DNA of 10,375 nt from Ignavibacteria bacterium (GTDB lineage: Bacteria > Bacteroidota > Ignavibacteria > Tepidaquicellales > Tepidaquicellaceae), in contig JADJAH010000026.1 of the NCBI GenBank assembly GCA_016704345.1, positions 1 through 10,375 on the forward strand. Direction: 5' to 3'. A model generated the notes under the pieces. The model saw only the letters and a list, made by a program, of their open reading frames with translations, did no database searches and was not told the origin of the DNA. Shown piece by piece: positions 1-6,897 of the stretch. The first letter of the stretch is position 1. Each line of letters begins with the position of its first letter. The position numbers were made by a program, and so were the translations under genes.

Positions 1-2463
1 AGAGTCTAACATGAATTCTTCCGGCGGATTCATGAAAGAGTACGGAAATGAATACATCATAACAGGCATTGGAAGAACTACGGATATTTACGACATCGGA
101 AAATCCGTAATAAAAAAACAAAGACAACTACCCGATCAAGATAGAAGATGTTTCGGAGATAAAAGTCGGCTCGTCAACGAAGATCGGTGACGGTTCAATG
201 AACGGAAAGCCGGCAATTATAATGACGGTAATGAAACAGCCGGCAACAAATACGTTAGAACTTACAGATAGAATTGATAACTCAATTAACGACCTTAAGA
301 AAAGTTTGCCACCGGACATTCAGATAAATACAAAGATACTTCGGCAATCTGACTTTCTTGGCTATCAGCAACATTAACAAGACATTGATAGAGGGTTCAA
401 TATTTGTCATTATCATATTGTTTGTATTCTTGATGAACTTGAGAGCGACGTTCATCTCTTTGATAGCAATTCCAATTTCATTGATAATTGCAATTCTCAC
501 ATTGAAATGGCTTGGTCTTACAATCAACACTATGAGTCTTGGAGGAATGGCAATAGCAATAGGAGCTCTCGTGGATGATGCTATCATAGATGTGGAAAAT
601 GTTTTTAAGCGTCTCAAAGAAAATTCCAGAAAACCAAAAGACGTGCAGGAGAGTAAATTAAAGACAATCTTTAATGCGTCTTTTGAAATAAGAACATCCA
701 TCATCAATGCTACTCTAATAATTATTGTTGCATTTATTCCTTTGTTTTTCTTGTCGGGAATGGAGGGGAGATTGCTTGCTCCGCTTGGAATCTCTTTTAT
801 TGTTTCTCTCTTTGCATCTTTGATCGTTTCAATAACATTGACTCCGGTACTTTGCAGTTATATGCTCGCAAGTGACAAAATGCTGCTAAAGCATTCCGTT
901 TTTAAGCAGGCTGGTGCGGTATCTCAGAGGAAGTATGAATGGCTGCTTACAATAGTATTAAACGCAAAGAGTTTACCATTGGGTCTTGCAATCTCATTGT
1001 TTGTTGTTAGCATGATTTTGCTCTTTTCGCTGGGAAGAAATTTTTTGCCTGAGTTTAATGAAGGTTCGTTGGTAATTAGTGCAGTAAGTCTTCCCGGAAT
1101 ATCGCTTGACGAAAGTAATAAGATAGGCACTGAAATTGAAAGGACTTTGTTAACTGTGCCGGAGATTTCAGTTACAACAAGAAGGACGGGCCGCTCTGAA
1201 ATGGATGAACATGCACAAGGCGTTAATGCTTCAGAGATTGACGCTCCTTTTGTTTTGAAAGACAGAAGTCGAAAAGAATTTATGGAAGATGTGAGGGAAA
1301 AACTTGCTTCAGTCTCAGGCGCGAATATTACAATTGGACAGCCGATAGGACATAGAATTGATCACATGCTTTCCGGAACCAGATCAAATATAGCAATAAA
1401 AATCTACGGACAGGATCTTAACAACATGTATTCGATCTCTAATAAAGTGAAATCAGCAATTGAAGATGTTGAGGGTCTGGTTGATATTTCTGTTGAACCG
1501 CAGATTGAGATCCCGCAGATCAAGATCAAAGCTAAAAGGGAAATACTCGCGAAATATGGAATCACTATCGGTGAATTTACTGAGATGATAGACGTTGGTT
1601 TTGCAGGCGAAAAGGTCTCCGAAGTCTTTGAAGGGTCGCAAAGGTTTGATATAGTTTTGAGGTTTGATGACAATAACAGAGGAAGCCTAGAAATATTCGA
1701 AATTCAATGATAGATACACGAAGCGGTGACAAGATACCGTTAAGCTATGTAGCTGACATTGCTTCTTCTTCCGGTCCCAATACAATCAATCGTGAGAATC
1801 TTCGGAGAAAGACGGTGGTATCAGTTAATGTAAGTGGCAGAGATCAGAAAAGTGCAGTAGAAGAAATCGCGGCAAAGGTTGGAAGCGGCGGTTAAACTTC
1901 CTGATGGTTACAGAAATTGAGTACGGCGGACAGTTTGAGGCTGAAGCCGAAGCATCAAGCAGGCTTATGGCTGCTTCGTTGCTATCACTGTTGATAATCT
2001 TCATGCTTCTGTTTCAGGAGTTCAAAAATCTGAAATTGTCAACAATCATTCTCTTGAATCTGCCTTTAGCTTTGATAGGCGGTGTGCTAAGCATTTATAC
2101 GACATCCGGTATTATAAGCATTCCTTCAATAATTGGTTTCATTACACTTTTTGGCATAGCCACAAGAAACGGAATTCTTCTGGTTTCAAATTACACATCG
2201 TTACAGCAACAAGGACTTGGACTTTATGAAACAATTATAGAAGGATCCAAAGACAGATTAAGTCCTATTCTTTATGACAGCACTTACGGCTGGCATGGGC
2301 GCTTCTTCCTTTGGCAATAGCAGGGGATCTTCCGGGGAATGAAATTCAGAGTCCAATGGCAAAAGTAATTCTTGGTGGGTTGATGAGTTCAACTTTGTTG
2401 AATTTGCTGATTATTCCCATAGTGTATTTTCTTCTTAACAAACAAAAGAAAGAAACTAATTGA
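1..2463 (+). CDS. CusA/CzcA-family heavy-metal RND efflux permease (5' end outside window, frameshifted)
   Basis: Inner-membrane proton-driven pump that exports metal cations through a tripartite envelope complex. About 820 residues are present and the first roughly 200 of the usual ~1040 lie upstream. The opening reads as the porter domain (GGFMKEYG, then GIGRTTDIYDIG). It is followed by the first TM bundle with the TM4 proton-relay segment GALVDDAIIDVEN near 561-600, the second porter half (GHRIDHMLSGTRS near 1345-1385), and the second TM bundle ending PILMTALTAGMGALPLA then PIVYFLLNKQ. The reading frame changes near 112-119 (run of seven A), 350-358, 1690, 1881, 1911, 2274 and 2304, but homology is continuous through all changes. 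The family is certain; the substrate (Cu/Ag versus Zn/Co/Cd/Ni) is not decided. No periplasmic adaptor gene is seen, so it is presumably upstream. The TolC-type partner follows after 9 bases. Confidence 0.93.
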
Positions 2464-2472
2464 AAAAAAATT

Positions 2473-3664
2473 ATGAAATTCAGGAAGAGTTAGCAGGCTC
2501 GCATTTGTACTCGTGTTTTTTGCATTGAATACGGAAGCGTATTCACAAAGCAGCATTGATAATGTACTTAAGGAAATTTCGGGAAACAACAAGTTCATTG
2601 TTGCAAATTCAAAGCTTGCAGAATCAAAGAAGCTTGAGTCTAAAGTTGGGCAATCACTTTACAATCCGTTCGTGGAAATTACTAATCTCTTTGGTCCTAC
2701 CAAAGATGAAGGTAATCAAACAGACTTCAAGATCATTCAATCTTTTGATTTTCCAACTTCATATTCTAAGAGAAGCGCCTTGTCGGATTTGAAAGCACAA
2801 CAGACTGATTTTGAAAAGCAAATGTACCGACAGGATATCTTGCTTGAAGCCAAATTGATATGCATAGAGCTTGTCTCGTTGAACAAAAGAAAGCTCAGTT
2901 GTTAAGAAGAATAAGTACAGTCGAAACTCTTAACAATCTTTATCAAAGCAAATTGAAAAGGGCGAAGGAAATATTCTGGATGTTAATAAATCAAGAATTA
3001 ATCTGTTGAATATCAAGACTGAACTGACACTTGTCGAAAGCAGAATCAACGAATTTACTGATAAATGGACGGAAATGAACGGAGGAAATAAAATTGTCTT
3101 CAGTGACGCAACTTACCCGGCACCAGGTGAAATACCAGGCTTTGTTGAACTGGAAAATACAATCGAAACCGTAGCCTTCTTAAGAAAGTCTTTGGTGCAG
3201 GAAAAGCTTATTGCTCAAGGACAGATCGATCTAAGTAAAGCGCTTAGCCTGCCGAAATTTGAAGTCAGTTATTATTACCTTGGGTTAAACAGCCAGACTT
3301 ATCACGGTATTCATCTTGGCTTTCCGATTCCTTTGTGGGAGAATAATTACAGAACAGATTTCTACAAATCAAAGTCCGCATACTCAAGTCTCGAGATCGA
3401 ATCACACAGGAATGAACATTTTTATCAGACAAAGCAATTGTATGGAAAGTATGAAGCTTTGAAAGAAACACTGAAAGAATACAAATCCGTTTTAGATTCC
3501 AGAATAACGGAGAGTTATTGAATAATGCTCTTAGAATCGGAGAACTCTCGGCATTAGATTATTTTCTTGAGGAAAATTTTTTTACTATTCTTCTTTGATA
3601 AATATCTGGAGTTGGAAAGGAATACTATAAAGTCATTGCCGAGTTGTATAAATATCAGTTATAA
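2473..3664 (+). CDS. TolC-family outer-membrane efflux protein (CusC/CzcC-like), frameshifted
   Basis: Outer-membrane channel partner of the RND pump just upstream. ATG at 2473 gives MKFR, and after a one-base shift near 2484 a signal peptide follows (RLAFVLVFFALNTEAYSQS, cleavage probably after AYS or AYSQ). The mature part is about 375 residues, helical and charged, and shows two OEP-type halves. The first has NPFVEITNLFGP and a FPTSYSKRSAL loop. The second has LPKFEVSYYYLGLNSQTYHG and HLGFPIPLWENNY, typical of the strand and hairpin regions of TolC-like proteins in metal-efflux operons. Frame changes are visible near 2484, 2890, 2960, 3518, 3575-3590 and 3625. The C-terminal end is ELYKYQL followed by TAA at 3662. 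Length (~395 residues) is normal for the family. The 9-base gap to the pump indicates co-transcription. Family assignment is from motif style and context. Confidence 0.86.
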
Positions 3665-3742
3665 GATTTCAGCAAAATATAATGCTGTCATAGGATTTCG
3701 AAAGAGTTTGAAGGTTCAATAATTATTTCAGAATACGCCACC

Positions 3743-3775
3743 TTTGCAAAAACTTTATTTATGGTTTATGTTTTG
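3743..3775 (+). promoter_or_regulatory. possible Bacteroidota-type promoter
   Basis: TTTG at 3743-3746 is followed after 20 bases by TATGTTTTG (3767-3775). This is close to the Bacteroidota sigma-A consensus TTTG-N19-TAnnTTTG, with one base more in the spacer and a T before the last G. Transcription would reach the terminator hairpin about 80 bases downstream, so a short noncoding transcript is the only obvious product. In an AT-rich gap such a match can occur by chance. Confidence 0.2.
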
Positions 3776-3810
3776 TCAATTGGCTCTGACAAATGATGCT
3801 GTTACCCTAA

Positions 3811-3858
3811 AATCATAACACCCCTATAATCATAACACCCCTATAATCATAACACCCC
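3811..3858 (+). repeat. 17-bp tandem repeat, two full copies plus a 14-base third
   Basis: The unit AATCATAACACCCCTAT occurs exactly at 3811-3827 and 3828-3844. A third copy (3845-3858) lacks the last three bases and runs straight into TTCGGGG of the terminator hairpin. A degenerate partial copy (TTACCCTAA) may precede the first. Each unit ends in the ACACCCC that forms the left arm of the hairpin, so the repeat multiplies the left arm while only one right arm exists. Each copy junction also creates a TATAAT (3825-3830 and 3842-3847). Confidence 0.9.
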
Positions 3859-3870
3859 TTCGGGGTTTTT
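3851..3870 (+). terminator. rho-independent terminator-like hairpin
   Basis: CCCC (3855-3858), loop TTC, GGGG (3862-3865), with A3854 pairing T3866 and a run of five T at 3866-3870. The stem is short but GC-only and followed directly by T residues. It lies about 190 bases after the TolC-family stop codon, so it could end the efflux operon transcript or a short transcript starting in this gap. Confidence 0.6.
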
Positions 3871-3963
3871 CGTATTTTGCAACATGGGCTACAATCATAT
3901 CAGCCCTACGGCGTTCTCTTCTCAGTAGAATCACTCCGAGATCTGTTCTATATTTTTAATTTC

Positions 3964-3983
3964 TAATTTTAAATTTAAAATTA
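3964..3983. repeat. 20-bp perfect palindrome
   Basis: TAATTTTAAATTTAAAATTA is identical to its own reverse complement. It consists only of A and T, so low-complexity chance must be considered. It lies about 170 bases before the first gene of the sigma-factor cluster and could be a dimeric regulator site or simply an AT-rich extrudable segment. Confidence 0.55.
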
Positions 3984-4002
3984 CGCTCTTAGAGTATATC
4001 AC

Positions 4003-4013
4003 CCCCTTCGGGG
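4003..4013. repeat. second CCCC-TTC-GGGG hairpin
   Basis: CCCC (4003-4006), TTC, GGGG (4010-4013) is the same core as the hairpin at 3855-3865 but is followed by TTAAAGG instead of a T run. It is therefore a weaker terminator candidate and may be a dispersed copy of the same element. Confidence 0.5.
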
Positions 4014-4135
4014 TTAAAGGTAGCCCTTTGTTAATTTACCGGAGTCGAATGTTCACAATGGAGATAAACCTCAATCAAAAGATTTTTCTTCATTCCTGAA
4101 ACCTTTTCAGAAATTACAAGTCTTAACATGTAAAC

Positions 4136-4140
4136 GGAGG
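4136..4140 (+). promoter_or_regulatory. strong Shine-Dalgarno site deciding the microprotein start
   Basis: GGAGG ends 9 bases before the ATG at 4150. Most genes in this window have no recognisable Shine-Dalgarno, so this site is a main argument that the short frame behind it is translated. Confidence 0.65.
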
Positions 4141-4149
4141 CATAAGAAA

Positions 4150-4233
4150 ATGACAGACTCGGTAATAATCATAATAACATTCATTATCGTATTTTTTATG
4201 GCTCTTAAAAAATCAAAAATTTACAGAAACTAA
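4150..4233 (+). CDS. 27-residue putative membrane microprotein
   Basis: Starts MTDSVIIIITFIIVFFMALKK and ends at TAA 4231. It has a two-residue acidic N-terminus, one hydrophobic helix of about 16 residues (residues 5-19) and a basic tail with KK and a later K and R, so a single-pass N-out/C-in topology is likely. GGAGG stands 9 bases upstream and the next gene begins 21 bases after the stop, with its own AGGAG. I do not recognise a family. The arrangement with the DUF6249-like protein suggests co-expression and possibly an accessory subunit of a membrane complex. It could also be a leader peptide or a remnant. It is one of the few genes here without a frameshift, which its small size explains. 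Confidence 0.55.
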   Translation: MTDSVIIIITFIIVFFMALKKSKIYRN

Positions 4234-4254
4234 ACCTAAAAAGGAGAAAACATC

Positions 4255-4518
4255 ATGACAGGAGTTGAAGCATTAATACCCCTCGTTGCAATAATTGCCA
4301 CATTCGGAATTCCAGGTGTGATAATTTTCTGGGCAATCTACACCAAGCACAGGGAAAGAATGAGGCTCATTGAAAAAGGATTACCGCCTGAGGAAGTGAA
4401 GGCATACTTTGCGAGCGAGTCGAAGCCAAACAATCCGTATTCAGCTTTAAAGTGGGGCATACTATTGGCATTCCTTGGCGCAGGAATCTTCCTCGGTAAT
4501 TATCTCGAAGAAATGTGA
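4255..4518 (+). CDS. DUF6249-like small integral membrane protein
   Basis: 87 residues, intact. AGGAG (4242-4246) lies 8 bases before the ATG. TM1 is at about residues 5-28 (IPLVAIIATFGIPGVIIFWA), followed by a cytoplasmic basic/acidic linker (YTKHRERMRLIEKGLPPEEV) typical of small Bacteroidota membrane proteins of the DUF6249 type. TM2 is at about 65-83 (LKWGILLAFLGAGIFLG), and the protein ends NYLEEM. Members I recall often have a further C-terminal hydrophobic segment; here the frame stops soon after TM2 and the next gene is only 62 bases away, so the protein is either a short version or trimmed by an indel. The function is unknown. It sits in a probable operon with the DUF4097 protein and ECF sigma factor. 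The family name is from memory of the motif. Confidence 0.75.
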   Translation: MTGVEALIPLVAIIATFGIPGVIIFWAIYTKHRERMRLIEKGLPPEEVKAYFASESKPNNPYSALKWGILLAFLGAGIFLGNYLEEM

Positions 4519-4580
4519 GCGCAAAGACAAAGAACCAAAAACTTCAGCAAGTCTAATTCATTAACGTTAACTGCATAAAA

Positions 4581-5395
4581 ATGAAACAGCGTTTTGTATT
4601 TTTGTTTGCCTTGTCGCTGACAGCGGCCCTGATGTTCGGATGCGGAATCTTCTCGGAACGATATGAAAAGACTGAAACTGAAGACCGCACTATATCAGCT
4701 ATTGGCAAGACCAAACTTGTTCTTGAGAATATCAGCGGCAAAAATCGAACTGAATCAGTCAACCGACAGCGGCGTTATCAGAATCGTTGCCCGAAAAAAT
4801 TATCTGTGAGAAAGAAAGATCTTGATAAGCCGTTTGATGAAATCAAGATCAGAGTCGATACAACAGGCAGTGAAATAAAAATTGAAGCTGACATCAACAC
4901 AAACAAGAAGAACTAAGTTCTTTAATTTCGGAAGTATGAAAGGTCCGAAAGTTGATTACGAACTTTATATCCCCGCAGGCTTTCAGCTTGATTTGTCTAA
5001 CGTCAACGGTGATGTAACCGCAGGATCGTTTGATGGGGATTTAAGAATTGAACTGATCAACGGTGATGTAAGCATTAGAACACTTTACGGGACTGTTTGA
5101 ATCGGAAATAACCAATGGTGAGATTTCGATGGATGTTGATTCAACAACGGGCATTGACATTGAAACAGTAAACGGATCTGTTGATCTTACATTTGGCGAG
5201 AATGTTTCCGCAAACTTGAAAGTTAAAAAACTACTAACGGAAAGATCATTGATGAGAATCTCAGCATGTCGAATGTAAAACGCGAGGAGAAAAATCTCAA
5301 GGCTGACATTGGAACTAATCCATCAACATCAGTAAGTGTAAGCACGGTAAACGGGAAGAGTCACCCTGAAGGGCAAAGGAAAGAACTGGCAGTAA
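4581..5395 (+). CDS. DUF4097-family lipoprotein (adhesin-like beta-helix), frameshifted
   Basis: Reconstructed length is about 270 residues. The signal peptide MKQRFVFLFALSLTAALMFG is followed by Cys-21 in the lipobox-like MFGCG, so a lipoprotein anchored to the envelope is likely. A beta-rich N-domain follows (TKLVLENISGKIELNQSTD after a frame change near 4740), then a charged middle (DLDKPFDEIKIRVDTTGSEI). The C-terminal half has repeated rungs each carrying Asn-Gly: SNVNGDVTAG, LINGDVSI, ITNGEISMDV, TVNGSVDL, TTNGKI, STVNGRVTL. That ladder is the hallmark of DUF4097/DUF2807-type putative auto-transporter adhesin folds. It ends GKGKNWQ, TAA at 5393. Frame changes occur near 4740, 4795, 4905, 5093, 5225 and 5358. 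These proteins are often neighbours of ECF sigma factors; the sigma gene begins 31 bases later. The precise role is unknown. No Shine-Dalgarno is seen; TTAACGTTAA (4561-4570) is a 10-base palindrome just upstream. Confidence 0.85.
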
Positions 5396-5426
5396 AGATT
5401 GATAACAAACATCGGCAGACAAACAG

Positions 5427-6054
5427 TTGGAATATTCTAAGAGAATTTCGGAGAACATTAAGAACGGCGACACATCGGAATTCTCTGACATTGTCAGGGA
5501 GTTTAGCGGGAAGGCATTTGCTCTTACACTCAGAATCCTGGAAACAAAGAAGATGCCGAAGATTCGTTGCAGGAAGCTTTTTCATGAGATTGTACAGGGC
5601 AATTGTTTCCAATCAGTTTGAAGAAAGGTCAAAGCTCTCGACATACTTTTATACTATTGTTTACAACACTGCTGTTGATCACTACAAAAAGATCAAGGCA
5701 AAGAGATTCAGCATCATCTCTATTGATGTGGAAGGCGATAATTATGAGGAAGGTGATGACTTGAATAAGAGCTATGCCGAAAGTCATCATTCAACAGGAA
5801 GCAGTTATTCCGACAAGGCAACAGGAGAAAATGAAGTAAGCAAGATCATCGGGAATTACATTACATCATTGCCCGAGCAATATTCTGTGATATTAACAAT
5901 GTTTTACATCAACGATCTTTCGCATGAGGAAATATCGAACATACTCAAACTGCCCATTGGAACCGTGAAGAACAGGATCTTCAGGGCAAAATCAAAAACT
6001 CAGAGAAATAATTCTGAAAAATACAGTGAGGAAGAGATCCTCCAATACGTATGA
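5427..6054 (+). CDS. ECF-type RNA polymerase sigma factor, frameshifted
   Basis: Reconstructed length is about 208 residues. Sigma region 2 begins SEFSDIVREFSGKAFALTLR, continues in another frame as ILGNKEDAEDSLQEAFMRLY (core-binding DAED motif), then TYFYTIVYNTAVDHYKKIKA (region 2.3-2.4, promoter -10 recognition). An acidic linker (DNYEEGDDLNKS) leads to region 4: SLPEQYSVILTMFYINDLSH, EEISNILKLPIGTVKNRIFR, the helix-turn-helix that reads the -35 box. It ends near EEEILQYV with TGA at 6052. Frame changes are near 5538, 5580 and probably twice between 5990 and 6025. The start is uncertain: TTG 5427 is used here because no ATG lies in frame after the upstream stop at 5403. The gene follows a DUF4097 gene by 31 bases and overlaps the next gene by ATGA, so translation is coupled to a likely membrane partner. 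Confidence 0.9.
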
Positions 6055-6538
6055 AAAAAATTCATTTTAACATCAGCAATTTTTTCTAGTATCTTAGGCG
6101 GCATGTCAGGGAGAAGGGAAAATATTGATTCATATCTTCATGAACAGGTCAGTCTCAGCCTCAATGCAATGCCTTCGCAGACGTTTGAAGAAGAACTTCT
6201 GAAGAGGATCAGTATTGAGAATGAGTTCAGGAAACAGGATGTGAAAACAGACAAACTGGCGAAATCATTTATTGGAACGATTGTAGTTTCGTTTATTGTT
6301 CTGCTGATTTTTGCCGGATTCTTGCTCAACAAGAATAGCGGAGAATCCCGGGGGGTACTTAGTTAATGCGCTCGATATGTTTACCGTTGCCATAGAAACT
6401 GTAAGCCTTCAGCTCACATCAATACTCGGCTTCTCGCTTGGACCACAGAGCGCAGCGATAGTACTCGTTCTGCTTGTTTCAATATTCTTGTATTCCATGG
6501 CAGACAAGTTCGTATTCAGAAAGAGTACCGGAAAATGA
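6051..6538 (+). CDS. two-TM membrane protein, putative anti-sigma factor, frameshifted
   Basis: ATG 6051 overlaps the sigma-factor stop (ATGA), a classic coupling signal. MKKIHFNISNFF is followed after a one-base slip in a T run near 6085 by SSILGGMSGRRENIDSYLHE, then a soluble acidic N-region of about 70 residues (MPSQTFEEELLKRISIENEF). TM1 is SFIGTIVVSFIVLLIFAGFL, a short amphipathic loop follows a slip in a G run near 6350 (ALDMFTVAIETVSLQLTSIL), and TM2 is SAAIVLVLLVSIFLYSMADK, ending RKSTGK. Total is about 162 residues. Position, coupling and topology (cytosolic N-domain plus TM hairpin) suggest an anti-sigma factor or signal sensor for the upstream sigma. There is no HxxxCxxC zinc motif, so it is not a standard ZAS anti-sigma factor. 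I recognise no named family; the function is inferred from context. Confidence 0.7.
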
Positions 6539-6549
6539 AGTGACTTCGG

Positions 6550-6591
6550 GGCAGGATCGATTTGAAAGAATTTCTTCAGTTCAATCTTGCC
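6550..6591. terminator. stem-loop between convergent genes
   Basis: GGCAGGAT (6550-6557) pairs with ATCTTGCC (6584-6591) over eight positions with one G-T wobble, and an inner TGAA/TTCA pair (6563-6566/6580-6583) can extend it. It sits exactly between the plus-strand operon end (6538) and the minus-strand GlsB-like stop (6607), where a shared bidirectional terminator is expected. Neither side has a good T run, so it is a tentative call. Confidence 0.3.
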
Positions 6592-6606
6592 ATAATAATC
6601 AACCCT

Positions 6607-6856
6607 CTACGGATTTCTTTTTCTAAATAATCTATAGATAAATAAAATCAACATTGCTCCGAGTATTGAAGCGATGAATCCGCAGTCTCTCCCTCGGCAT
6701 AAAATCCAAGCAGTCTTCCCAAATAAGTAAATACCACGGACCCTGCAATACCTATTAATATTGTTATGATAATTCCGCCGCCGTCTTTACCGGCATAAAG
6801 AGTTTTGCAATAGCGCCGACAATCAAGCAGAGGATGGTAGACCAGAAAATTCCCAT
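6607..6856 (-). CDS. GlsB/YeaQ/YmgE-family small membrane protein, frameshifted
   Basis: Reconstructed length is about 82 residues, normal for the family. On the minus strand it starts MGIFWSTILCLIVGAIAKLF, then MPGKDGGGIIITILIGIAGS, the family's MPGKDxGG loop followed by TM2, then LGRLLGFYAEGE, then GFIASILGAMLILFIYRLFR and KRNP. Three hydrophobic helices are predicted. Frame changes near 6797 and 6684 interrupt it. The family is described as a transglycosylase-associated or general-stress membrane protein, but its biochemical activity is not settled. The gene lies 41 bases downstream of the CHAP hydrolase gene on the same strand, so co-transcription is possible. No Shine-Dalgarno precedes the ATG; instead there is a repetitive leader (TTAACTAACTAAACTAACTA). 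Identification is confident from the PGKDGGG and GFIASILGA motifs. Confidence 0.88.
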
Positions 6857-6897
6857 TGTAGTTAGTTTAGTTAGTTAATAGAAAAGGGTTTTAATAT

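Larger units (their letters stand above)
3665..4149. other. intergenic region with repeats and hairpins
   Basis: I see no coding gene in these ~485 bases. They hold a promoter-like pair near 3743-3775, three copies of a 17-bp repeat ending in a terminator hairpin (3811-3870), a weak 5-bp inverted repeat GGGCT/AGCCC (3886-3906), a 20-bp perfect palindrome (3964-3983) and a second CCCC-TTC-GGGG hairpin (4003-4013). The stretch separates the efflux operon from the sigma-factor cluster, and the promoter of that cluster should lie in its second half. I could not identify that promoter with confidence. Confidence 0.7.

Noticed and set aside
3825..3847. TATAAT boxes in the 17-bp repeats as tandem promoters
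   Set aside because: They arise from the repeat junction, have no convincing -35 partner at the right distance, and Bacteroidota-type promoters use a different -7 consensus.
3811..3858. CRISPR array
   Set aside because: The units are directly adjacent with no spacers, are only 17 bp long, and merge into a terminator arm. No cas gene is present.
4255..4518. Truncated pseudogene of the DUF6249-like protein
   Set aside because: The protein has two good TM segments, a clear Shine-Dalgarno and a sensible charged end. A lost C-terminal segment is possible but not shown by the sequence, because the 62 bases after the stop contain no recognisable continuation.
4561..4570. TTAACGTTAA palindrome as an operator before the DUF4097 gene
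   Set aside because: A 10-base AT-rich palindrome is common by chance and has no second copy nearby.
5266..6054. A single 262-codon frame that seems to fuse a DUF4097 C-terminus to a sigma factor
   Set aside because: The frame enters the DUF4097 tail and the sigma factor through indels. The DUF4097 gene has its own stop at 5393 in the corrected frame and the sigma region 2 starts in another frame at 5427. The middle (about 5358-5580) is out-of-frame translation without family motifs.
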